NCBI GenBank assembly: GCA_008015855.1
Contig: SSGK01000057.1
Coordinates: 1 to 5,030 of the forward strand
Source: Candidatus Altimarinota bacterium
GTDB taxonomy: Bacteria; Patescibacteriota; Gracilibacteria; BD1-5; UBA2023
Length of the DNA: 5,030 nucleotides
Reading direction: 5' to 3'
The translations under genes were made by a program, and so were the position numbers. Of the stretch, positions 1 to 5,030 are shown piece by piece. Within the stretch, counting starts at the first letter, position 1. Each line of letters opens with the position of its first letter. The notes under the pieces are model-generated. The model was not told where the DNA came from. It made no database searches and was given only the letters and a program-made list of their open reading frames with translations.

Positions 1-479
1 GGATCAATGGTGTAATTATATGCATTTTGAAAATCAGCATTTTCAAGCTTGGTTCTTTGAAATATCGCCCTATCAAGTTGAGAGTAAGAAAAGCAAGCTC
101 ATGAACAATCAGCACCCGTAAAATTTACCTCCTTGAGTTCACAGGCATCAAAAATAGTATTTTTTATTTTCATACCAGAAAAGGATGCAAGTTCGAGATT
201 GGATTTTGTAAAGCGCACCTCAAAGAGAAATTCATTACAATTCTTAAAATCGACTCAGAGCAGTTTTGATTCGATGAAGTGTATATTTTGGAATTTGGTT
301 GCAAAGGTTTGTACCATAGTAAGATTACAAGATTGGAACTCACAGTCGATAAACTGCACATGAGAGAGGCTTGAGTGAGAAAAATTACATTCCTTAAATA
401 TACAATTTTCATACTCTCAGATGGGAAGATGATTCTCAGAATAGTCCTGATTTTCAAATGTTTGATTTTCGATGTACAT
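1..479 (-). CDS. Pentapeptide-repeat protein, McbG-like (3' end beyond window)
   Basis: Read with UGA as Gly, this frame is open from ATG at 479 to the window edge, giving 159 residues without a stop. Runs with a Phe or Leu every five residues are visible from about residue 24 to 153, for example CIFKECNFSHSSL, VNFTGADCSGACF and LENADF. This is the A(D/N)LXX-type pattern of pentapeptide-repeat proteins, which fold as a right-handed quadrilateral beta-helix. The arrangement, including the ending NAYNYTID, resembles the McbG/Qnr-like branch; some members protect DNA gyrase from microcin B17 or quinolones, but most are uncharacterised. Three glycines are encoded by TGA (residues 21, 75, 127). 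The start lies 14 bases after the stop of the SRPBCC gene, so it is probably the last visible gene of the minus-strand operon. About 30-50 C-terminal residues are probably missing, judging from family length. The gyrase role is family-level knowledge and is not shown here. Confidence 0.88.
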
Positions 480-493
480 ATATTGGGTTATTC

Positions 494-919
494 TTAATAA
501 TTCTTCAATTCTTCTTCGAGTCTATCGAAGTTTTCTCCATTTTTTTCTATCAAGAAATCCCTCATTTTTTCGAGAAATTCAGCGCTCTCAAAAGTGGATA
601 TCCAGGTCATTTTTGTTTTATTTTCTCCAAGGTCTTCGAGTATAATCTCTGTCTGAAAATGAGGTTCTACGATATGTTCCGTGATGATATGATTCTTCTC
701 GATACGATGAAAGATATGTTCATTCGCATAATTCTGTCCATCCGGTGAGTGCATCGTAAATATCCAATGTCCTCAATCCACAAATTCAAAAGAGTGAAAT
801 GTATTGGTAAAACCTTTCGGTCACCACCACCTTGCAAGTGCGAGAGGATTAGAATATTTTTCAAATACTGCTTCTGTAGAAAAAGAGTAAGTGCGAGAGA
901 GGGTAAGAGAATTTTCCAT
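494..919 (-). CDS. SRPBCC / AHSA1-like domain protein
   Basis: A 141-residue protein ending in TAA, complete under UGA = Gly (TGA at residues 33 and 49). The N-terminal part has a family hallmark, RWWGPKGFTNTF at about residues 31-41, followed by GGHWIFTMHSPDGQNY at about 49-64. The C-terminal half has the typical EDLGENKTKMTW strand and a final amphipathic helix (ENFDRLEEELKNY). This is the START/Bet v1-like helix-grip fold of 'activator of Hsp90 ATPase homologue 1-like' proteins. Bacterial members are mostly small hydrophobic-ligand-binding proteins of unknown ligand; despite the name, no Hsp90 role should be assumed. Both TGA glycines fall at turns where homologues usually have Gly (RWWG, GG). 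The gene begins 7 bases after the stop of the preceding VOC gene. Such SRPBCC proteins often sit next to VOC/PhnB-like genes in other bacteria, so the pairing here looks inherited as a unit. Confidence 0.9.
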
Positions 920-926
920 AGAATAT

Positions 927-1409
927 TTATGAATTATAAGCTGTTTCGATCGCATCCCAGGAAAGTCGTTTCATCTCCATGGTAGCCTTCATGAGTTTGG
1001 ATTTTCATTCGGGAGTGCCAGTTTTCATATATTCAACAAAATTCGTTGGATTGAGTTGTCATGATACACCAAACTTATCCGTCATCCATCCACACATTTC
1101 AGCCTCTGGAACGGCTGAAAGTTTATTGTAATAATAGTCCATTTCCTCCTGACTCGAACATGGTATCATCCATGATGCAGCACACGAATGCTGGAAATAT
1201 GGTCCGCCATTCAGGGTGGCAAATTGATCCGTTCCAAAGAGAGTAAACTCCACTATCATCACATCTCACTTCTGAGAGCCCGGAAGATGAGGATTTGCCT
1301 CATCATAGAGACCAGTAGTAGTGATATGAGAATCTGGAAATACAGAGCAGTAGTATTCCGCCATTTCAAGGGCTTGATTGGTCGGTGACCAGAGGCAAGT
1401 AGTGAGCAT
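927..1409 (-). CDS. VOC-superfamily protein (PhnB/YjdN-type, 3-demethylubiquinone methyltransferase-like)
   Basis: A 160-residue protein ending in TAA. Recognisable elements are the N-terminal TTCLWSPTNQALEMAEYY strand and helix, CSVFPDSHIT (about 21-30), VEFTLFGTDQFATLNGG (about 53-69), the helix SSQEEMDYYYNKLS, and CGWMTDKFGVS (about 106-116). The C-terminal KLMKATMEMKRLSWDAIETAY extension is typical of the longer subgroup annotated as '3-demethylubiquinone-9 3-methyltransferase' or 'VOC family protein'. That name is historical; no methyltransferase activity can be inferred. VOC proteins act as small-molecule-binding or metal-dependent enzymes, and the substrate here is unknown. TGA encodes residues 48, 117 and 135. 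Residue 117 is noteworthy because homologues usually carry Trp after DKFG(V/L)S. The gene starts 9 bases after the GIY-YIG stop codon and has no Shine-Dalgarno sequence. Confidence 0.92.
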
Positions 1410-1418
1410 AAAATAGTT

Positions 1419-1700
1419 TTAATTTTTAAATTTTGGCCATCTATTATATCAAATATTCGGATTATTTGACTGAAATAATCAAATAAATTCAACCTCTTTT
1501 TGATTAACTTCAGAATCCGTTGCTGTTTCTGACTGCCAGAGGATTTCTCGTGTAATAGTAAAAATTTTTCTTTCTTCTTCTGTAAAATCAGATTCTAACA
1601 ACTTAGAATTTACACTCCCAAAATAACTAAATGTTCCTGTAAGATCTTTTCAGATATATATTTTCCCATTCGGATACGTTATTTTATAAATCCATTTCAT
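1419..1700 (-). CDS. Small GIY-YIG nuclease-like protein
   Basis: A 93-residue protein ending in TAA. It is hidden in a standard-code reading because three TGA codons (residues 17, 74, 84) break it. The N-terminus gives a degenerate GIY element (WIYKITYPNG, residues 3-12) followed by KIYIG (13-17), whose essential glycine is encoded by TGA, and a YFGS turn at 26-29. An Arg at 51 and acidic residues in NQKEVEFIG (66-74) fit the conserved Arg and Glu of the single-domain GIY-YIG fold. The protein ends GYNRWPKFKN. Small stand-alone members of this family occur widely in bacteria without a known role; a DNA-cleaving function is possible but untested. It lies 16 bases after the upstream VOC stop and 9 bases before the next VOC start, so it is embedded in the operon. 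There is no intron or mobile element around it that would suggest a homing endonuclease. Confidence 0.87.
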
Positions 1701-1716
1701 AAAAATTTATTAAAAA

Positions 1717-2151
1717 TTATTTCCCCTCAAAATTCACCATCCACTGTACTCCGAACTTATCTCGTCCTGATCCATAATACGCACCCCAGAACATATCCTG
1801 AAGTGGCATCTCGATAGTACCACCCTCCATAAGTCAATGAAAGATTTTCTCAGTTTCTTCGCGAGAATCTGGATGGAGGGATATATGAACATTGTTTCCT
1901 TGATTCACTGTGAGTCCCATCGATGGCGGAGCATCAGCCCCCATGAGCTTATGTCCACCGAGAATCGGAAGACAGATATGTATAATAAGATTCTTGTCAT
2001 TCTCAGCAAGTGGAGGCATTCATTCTTGTGGAGGGATGTCACCGAACCGTGCAATATGTCATTCGAATTCACCGCCAAATATGGAACGATAGAAATGAAA
2101 TGCTTCTTCTGTAGAAGTAGCAAAATTCAAATAGGTTGAAGTATGCGCCAT
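1717..2151 (-). CDS. VOC-superfamily protein (PhnB/YjdN-like)
   Basis: A 144-residue protein ending in TAA and the first gene of the minus-strand operon. Hallmarks are YLNFATSTEEAFHFYRSIFGGEF (about 7-29), HICLPILGGHKLMGADAP (about 58-75), GNNVHISLHPDSREETEKIF (85-104), LMEGGTIEMPLQDMFWGAYYG (107-127) and the end DKFGVQWMVNFEGK. This is the standard layout of PhnB/YjdN-like glyoxalase/bleomycin-resistance-fold proteins at their usual length. Three glycines come from TGA (residues 31, 44, 106). The family is fold-defined: E. coli YjdN (formerly PhnB) has no established function, so the substrate cannot be named. It is a distant relative of the VOC gene at 927-1409; both end their fold with a DKFGV motif. 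The ATG at 2151 is chosen because it begins the canonical first strand. No Shine-Dalgarno sequence is visible, and a TATAAT box lies 16 bases upstream. Confidence 0.94.
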
Positions 2152-2167
2152 AATGAGAATAATTATG

Positions 2168-2173
2168 ATTATA
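2168..2173 (-). promoter_or_regulatory. Candidate -10 box for the minus-strand operon
   Basis: A perfect TATAAT reads on the minus strand, with 16 bases between its end and the ATG at 2151. A transcript starting about 7 bases after it would have a leader of only about 9 bases. I see no convincing -35 hexamer at 16-18 bases spacing (the minus strand there is AAGGGA-like), so the assignment rests on the -10 match and position alone. Confidence 0.4.
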
Positions 2174-2231
2174 GAATGAATTGTATGTATTCCCTTTAGA
2201 AATCAACAAAGAATACAGGAAAATACAGAAT

Positions 2232-2259
2232 TTCCTTGCCAAAATAACAACTCAAGGAA
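2232..2259. repeat. Inverted repeat in the divergent intergenic region
   Basis: TTCCTTG at 2232-2238 and CAAGGAA at 2253-2259 are exact inverted copies separated by 14 bases. A short direct repeat, AATACAG at 2212-2218 and 2222-2228, lies just to the left with a 10-base period. The location between two divergent promoters would suit an operator for a dimeric regulator, but a 7-bp repeat in AT-rich DNA can occur by chance. No regulator gene is present in the window. Confidence 0.3.
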
Positions 2260-2289
2260 CAATCAATTTTTGCTCCTTAAAAATTATTT

Positions 2290-2316
2290 TTGACAATAGA
2301 TAAAATCCTATATAGT
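2290..2316 (+). promoter_or_regulatory. Candidate promoter for the P-loop NTPase gene
   Basis: A consensus -35, TTGACA, lies at 2290-2295, and a TATAGT -10 at 2311-2316 follows after a short 15-base spacer (overlapping alternatives such as TATATA at 2309 also exist). The ATG at 2335 would then sit about 12 bases into the transcript. The -35 TTG is also an in-frame alternative start codon, but promoter use explains it better. An AAAGG at 2317-2321 is the only purine-rich element and is too far (13 bases) from the ATG for an ordinary ribosome binding site. Confidence 0.5.
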
Positions 2317-2334
2317 AAAGGTTCATACACTCAT

Positions 2335-2946
2335 ATGAATCAAGAAACACTTACATCAAAACGAAATAAAAGTAATACACTGACAGCAGATATTGTCAAA
2401 TACAGTGATATTACCATACCAGAACACACATCTCTCAAAGCAAAAGAACTCGGGAACTATGTTCGAAACTTTGTCGCAAATATTCCTGAGTGATCTGCTG
2501 GGATGATTGCATTCATGGGGCTTCCATGAGTTGGAAAATCAAGCAACACTCCAAAGATCCAACGAGCAGCGGAACATGCACTCGGATTTGTGGATAAAGA
2601 TGAGTTGTTTCACTATAAAAAACCCGATGGCACTGTACTGGAGGTAGGTGGATACGTTTGTAAAAAAAGCAGTGCTATCCTCGCGATGCTTCATTCTGAT
2701 CATTTCTTCCGTGCAGTAGGGGAGGACAGGCGTGGACTTATGCTCAAAGATATCCCTTCCTGTCGAAGACACTGGGGAAATCTCAGCAGCTGATGGCAGA
2801 TGACAAAAGATATTTTCGAATGAAAACCAACGGATGTTCGTATTTTTCTCTGAACAGATGCGGAAAAGAAAGAAAAGAAATGAGCTGGTACCATCGAACT
2901 TCGCCACGAATGACATACAGAAGGAAAGAAGGTATTGATTGCATAA
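2335..2946 (+). CDS. P-loop NTPase, kinase-like, N-terminal part (cut short by in-frame TAA)
   Basis: 203 residues read from ATG 2335 to TAA 2944-2946 with UGA as Gly (TGA at residues 53, 65, 153, 163, 173, 183, 193). The first roughly 50 residues are a helical leader. A hydrophobic strand, GMIAFM, then runs into a textbook Walker A motif GLPGVGKSS at residues 62-70, in which Gly65 is a TGA codon. Later come a DKDELFHYK segment near residue 90 and a lysine-rich KKEKK turn near 178-182, then a hydrophobic strand KVLIA immediately before the stop. The same frame continues open for another 203 codons with a kinase-like LFDMSVEDSMIRVLRRD segment, so this is most likely the front half of one ~407-residue protein. 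I do not recognise a specific family; an NMP-kinase-like or zeta-toxin-like P-loop fold is only a guess. Alone, this half would have the nucleotide-binding loop but lack the C-terminal half of the fold. Confidence 0.75.
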
Positions 2947-3558
2947 GGAGTAAATACGGGAGAATGGCATGATCGAGTAAAACGCGTTCAATGAGAAACA
3001 TCGATTAAAACAATGAAGATTCTCTTTGATATGTCCGTGGAAGATTCGATGATTCGAGTCCTTCGCCGAGATCATGACAAAAAATGATATTCATTTGAGG
3101 CTATTCTCGATCACAGACTTCGAGAGTATTACTATATTCTCAAGCTCTACCTCGAACCAGCACTTCAGGATCCAGAGACTATTCTTCTTTCAAAGGCACG
3201 GGAGGTTCCAAACTTCCTTGAATCAGAACGACTCGAAGTACTCATGGCACTCGAAAATCTGCAAGCAAAGTATGAGAGTGATATCGAGATGAATGCGGAA
3301 CAAAAAACATTTATCATGCAACTTATCCGAGAATTACATGCCATTTTTTCATCCATCAAGTGAGTAAATGAAATGGGGATGACCCTCTGGAGAAAACAAA
3401 AGGATCTCAAGAAATTCAAGCGAGACTATAAAAGAGAGAAACATTCTCCGATTCAGAAAACATTTTCTCGCAAGGAGCTCGCAGAAAGAGTAAAAATCCT
3501 CAAGAAAGAAATCGGGAAGATAAAAAAGATTCTTGCGAAATGGATTTGAATTTCGTAA
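2947..3558 (+). pseudogene. C-terminal part of the same P-loop NTPase gene, beyond the in-frame TAA
   Basis: Directly after the TAA the frame stays open for 203 codons to TAA 3556-3558, with TGA as Gly at codons 220, 251, 343 and 405 (numbered from 2335). The first residues, GVNTGEWHDRVKRVQ, look like the direct continuation of the strand before the stop. They are followed by the strand and helix LFDMSVEDSMIRVLRRD (codons 230-246), reminiscent of the region before the LID of nucleotide kinases. The rest is helical, with a long Lys/Glu-rich, probably coiled-coil tail (about codons 350-403). If it is translated separately, the first in-frame ATG is at 3013 (codon 227), giving 181 residues, but no ribosome binding site precedes it. 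The AAGGAG at 2945-2950 overlaps the stop but has no in-frame start at useful spacing. Codon use and frame are intact, so decay would be recent; a sequencing error or a genuine two-gene split remain possible. Confidence 0.6.
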
Positions 3559-3572
3559 AAATTCCCTATACT
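3546..3572 (+). promoter_or_regulatory. Candidate promoter of the metK riboswitch transcript
   Basis: TATACT at 3567-3572 matches the -10 consensus at five of six positions and is preceded by TTGAAT at 3546-3551 with a 15-base spacer. Initiation about 7 bases downstream would start the RNA at about 3579, right at the 5' strand of riboswitch helix P1 (3581). The promoter overlaps the last codons and the stop of the NTPase gene, which supports 3556-3558 as the true end of that gene. Confidence 0.5.
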
Positions 3573-3580
3573 CAAACATA

Positions 3581-3703
3581 ACATCCAGAGTGGACACGAG
3601 AGATACGGCTCGTTTGTAGTGTCACGGCAACCAACTATAAGTAAGGATTCTATCTTTATTGGAAAATCGGTGCCCCTTCCGTCCCCATACAGGGGAAAGA
3701 TGT
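3581..3703 (+). promoter_or_regulatory. SAM-I (S-box) riboswitch aptamer upstream of metK
   Basis: This leader matches the SAM-I architecture element by element. P1 is ACATC (3581-3585) with GATGT (3699-3703), followed by the conserved CAGAG entry at 3586-3590. P2 pairs GTGGACA (3590-3596) with TGTCAC (3620-3625) and continues as CGAG (3597-3600) with CTCG (3609-3612); its loop contains a GG able to form the family pseudoknot. The invariant GGCAACC is at 3626-3632. P3 is variable; GGTGC (3669-3673) and TTCC (3677-3680) match the conserved GGUGC...UUCC block, except that the usual UAA between them is CCC. P4 is TCCCC (3682-3686) with GGGGA (3692-3696). The family binds S-adenosylmethionine and normally shuts off methionine and SAM genes, and the gene that follows is SAM synthetase. 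The exact P3 pairing is uncertain. Confidence 0.88.
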
Positions 3704-3733
3704 AATTCAACAATTTTTATGGAACAAAATTAT

Positions 3734-3767
3734 TCCTTCTTCTGTATGAAGAGGGATTTTATTTTGT
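3734..3767 (+). terminator. Riboswitch expression-platform terminator in the metK leader
   Basis: TCCTTCTTC (3734-3742) pairs with GAAGAGGGA (3748-3756), with one G-U pair and a five-base loop, and is followed by a T-rich run TTTTATTTTGTT. This is an intrinsic terminator lying 31 bases after the aptamer and 12 bases before the metK ATG. It is where an OFF-type SAM-I switch acts. A competing hairpin, GGAA (3721-3724) with TTCC (3733-3736), uses the same bases as the terminator's 5' arm and could be part of an antiterminator, but it is short. The inferred logic is that SAM binding stabilises P1 and allows termination, while low SAM allows read-through into metK. Confidence 0.8.
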
Positions 3768-3779
3768 TATTTTCTGCTT

Positions 3780-4934
3780 ATGTCTGAATTTCTTTTTACA
3801 TCTGAATCTGTATCAGAGGGTCATCCTGATAAAGTGGCTGATCAGGTTTCAGATGCGATTCTCGATGCGATTCTTGAGCAGGATCCACGTGCCCGTGTTG
3901 CCGCAGAGACGCTCGTAAATACTGGACTCTGTGTTCTTGCTTGAGAGATTACAACACATGCAAACATTGATTATATTGGTATCGCTCGAAAAACCATTAC
4001 CGACATCGGATATAATTCGAGTGAACTCTGTTATGATGGAAATACCCTTGCAGTCATGGTATGTTATGACAAGCAATCGCCCGATATTGCACAATGAGTG
4101 GATGAAGGAAAGTGAATCGATCTCGATCAATGAGCTGGGGATCAATGACTTATGTTTGGATATGCATGTCGTGAAACTGATACCCTTATGCCAGCACCAA
4201 TATACTATGCTCATCGTATCATGGAGCGTCAGGCAGATGTACGTCGAAATCTCCTCACATGGCTTCGTCCAGACGCAAAATCCCAAGTAACATTTCGTTA
4301 CGTTGATGGAAAACCGGTGGATATCGATACCGTTGTTGTTTCCACTCAACATCACCCAGATGTTTCCTATGAAACCATTCGCGATGCTGTTATTGAGACT
4401 ATAATCAAGCCCGTACTTCCAGCACACATGATTACCGAAAATACAAAGTATCTCATAAATCCAACTGGAAGATTTGTAATTGGAGGCCCGATGGGAGATT
4501 GTGGTCTCACTGGACGAAAGATTATAGTAGATACCTATGGTGGTGCGGCACCACACGGTGGTTGAGCATTTTCTGGGAAAGATCCATCAAAGGTGGATAG
4601 AAGTGCAGCATACGCTGGTCGATATGTTGCAAAAAATATTATTGCCTCTGGACTTGCTGACAAGTGTCTCGTGCAAGTAGCTTATGCTATCTGAGTAGCA
4701 AAACCCGTTTCGCTCATGGTTGATACGTTTGGAACTGGAAAACTTCCAGATGAAAAAATTGCTCAGATTGTTTCAGAGCAATTTGATCTCAGGCCAAAGG
4801 GAATTGTACAAATGCTCAATCTTCTTGCTCCACTATATAAAAAGTCTGCATCGTATGGTCATTTCTGACGAGAGGATGACCTATTTACCTGGGAAAAAAA
4901 AGATAAAGCAGATATTCTCAGATGATATCTCTAG
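3780..4934 (+). CDS. metK: S-adenosylmethionine synthetase (methionine adenosyltransferase)
   Basis: The product makes S-adenosylmethionine from methionine and ATP, releasing phosphate and diphosphate; it is a cytosolic tetramer requiring Mg2+ and K+. The 384-residue sequence is full length (E. coli MetK is also about 384). Visible signatures are GHPDK at 14-18 (His15, Asp17, Lys18), GAGDQG at 118-123, PDAKSQV at 164-170 (Asp165, Lys167), GGPMGDCGLTGRK at 235-247 (Asp240, Arg246, Lys247) and the P-loop-like GGGAFSGKDPSKVDRS at 260-275. TGA occurs at codons 55, 106, 112, 118, 123, 262, 305, 363 and 382; almost all are glycines in E. coli MetK, which fixes UGA as Gly. The stop is TAG. The ATG at 3780 begins the canonical SEFLFTSESVSEGHPDK start; no Shine-Dalgarno sequence precedes it. 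Expression is probably controlled by the SAM-I riboswitch and terminator directly upstream, giving product feedback. Confidence 0.98.
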
Positions 4935-4938
4935 AATC

Positions 4939-4970
4939 AAATCCTCACATATCTCTGTGAGGATTTTTTA
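4939..4970 (+). terminator. Rho-independent terminator after metK
   Basis: AAATCCTCACA (4939-4949) pairs perfectly with TGTGAGGATTT (4956-4966) around a six-base loop and runs into a T tract (4964-4969). It begins five bases after the metK TAG, so it ends the metK transcript. On the minus strand the hairpin is followed only by a weak T-rich run, so bidirectional use is possible but not clear. Confidence 0.88.
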
Positions 4971-4991
4971 TATTGAACACAAATAGTATAT

Positions 4992-5030
4992 ATGGTTTTT
5001 CCGAGTAAGATGATATTCACGAGAAATACC
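4992..5030 (+). other. Unresolved right edge; possible start of a further gene
   Basis: An ATG at 4992 opens 13 codons without a stop to the window edge (beginning MVFPSK), and like the other genes here it has T before the ATG and no Shine-Dalgarno sequence. The opposite strand also has an open frame entering from the right and ending in TAA just before the terminator (4970-4968), which would fit the 3' end of a convergent gene. Too little sequence is present to choose between them, and I recognise no family. Confidence 0.25.

Noticed and set aside
127..134. A perfect AAGGAGGT on the minus strand resembling a strong ribosome binding site.
   Set aside because: It lies inside the pentapeptide-repeat gene, where it encodes Lys-Glu-Val, and no start codon follows at useful spacing.
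1460..1480. A perfect 8-bp hairpin (GATTATTT/AAATAATC).
   Set aside because: It lies inside the GIY-YIG coding sequence, is entirely AT-rich apart from the end pair, and has no T tract or regulatory context; probably chance.
494..2151. The minus-strand genes seen as pseudogenes with many premature TGA stops.
   Set aside because: The TGA codons are all in frame, there are no frameshifts, and most fall at plausible glycine positions. Reading TGA as Gly restores full-length family members.
2290..2334. An in-frame TTG at 2290 could extend the NTPase by 15 residues.
   Set aside because: This TTG is part of a consensus TTGACA -35 box with a -10 box following, and it has no ribosome binding site. 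ATG 2335 has the same T-before-ATG context as the other genes.
2945..2950. AAGGAG overlapping the in-frame TAA, as a ribosome binding site for a separate downstream gene.
   Set aside because: The nearest ATGs (2964 and 2969) are out of frame and stop quickly. The first in-frame ATG (3013) is over 60 bases away.
2539..3075. A 178-codon open frame antisense to the NTPase gene.
   Set aside because: It shows no domain and a composition typical of a shadow frame; the plus-strand frame carries a clear Walker A motif.
3559..3705. The NTPase reading frame stays open after its TAA at 3556 for 48 codons, ending at TAA 3703, and looks protein-like.
   Set aside because: This stretch is explained by the SAM-I riboswitch, whose conserved bases cover nearly all of it, and a promoter overlaps the stop. 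The apparent coding character comes from the GC-rich structured RNA.
3849..4556. A 235-codon open frame antisense to metK.
   Set aside because: It is a shadow of metK: it has no recognisable domain, a composition rich in Ser, Ile, Asn and Cys, and lies fully within a certain gene.
3780..4934. UGA as tryptophan (code 4) or selenocysteine.
   Set aside because: The metK TGA codons align with conserved glycines, not Trp or Cys. There are too many for selenocysteine, and no SECIS-like need is apparent.
4720..4986. An 88-codon plus-strand open frame overlapping the 3' end of metK and its terminator.
   Set aside because: It is in a different frame from metK, runs through the terminator hairpin, and has no recognisable features.

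Overview
This window reads coherently only if UGA is decoded as glycine, that is, NCBI translation table 25. That code is known from the Candidate Phyla Radiation (Patescibacteria) lineages Gracilibacteria (BD1-5) and Absconditabacteria (SR1). The strongest proof is the S-adenosylmethionine synthetase gene metK. It has nine in-frame TGA codons, several of them at glycines that are invariant in MetK (both outer glycines of GAGDQG, for example). It ends at TAG with the usual 384-residue length. Under the standard code every gene here breaks into fragments. All complete genes end in TAA or TAG and none in TGA.

Left part (1-2151, minus strand): five genes are packed head to tail with gaps of only 16, 9, 7 and 14 bases, so probably one operon. 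In transcription order they are a PhnB/YjdN-type VOC protein (2151-1717), a small GIY-YIG nuclease-like protein (1700-1419), a second VOC protein of the same broad type (1409-927), an SRPBCC/AHSA1-like protein (919-494), and a pentapeptide-repeat protein of McbG type that runs off the left edge (479-1). These are accessory, stress- or resistance-flavoured families, not core genes of a reduced genome.

Middle (2152-2334): a divergent intergenic region with a candidate promoter on each strand and a small inverted repeat. Rightward of it lies a gene for an uncharacterised P-loop NTPase with kinase-like features (2335-3558). Its reading frame is broken by a single in-frame TAA at codon 204 and continues open and protein-like beyond it. 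It is either a young pseudogene or a split gene.

Right part (3546-4970): a promoter at the tail of the NTPase gene drives a SAM-I (S-box) riboswitch at about 3578-3767. The riboswitch has a GGCAACC core, P1, P2, P4 and a downstream Rho-independent terminator, and it lies directly ahead of metK (3780-4934). This is a self-contained feedback circuit: the product of MetK is expected to bind the leader and terminate transcription. A strong terminator follows metK. The last 60 bases hold only a possible fragment of a further gene.

Every start assigned here lacks a Shine-Dalgarno sequence at normal spacing, and every start has T immediately before the ATG. The two promoters flanking the divergent region imply 5' leaders of only about 10 bases.
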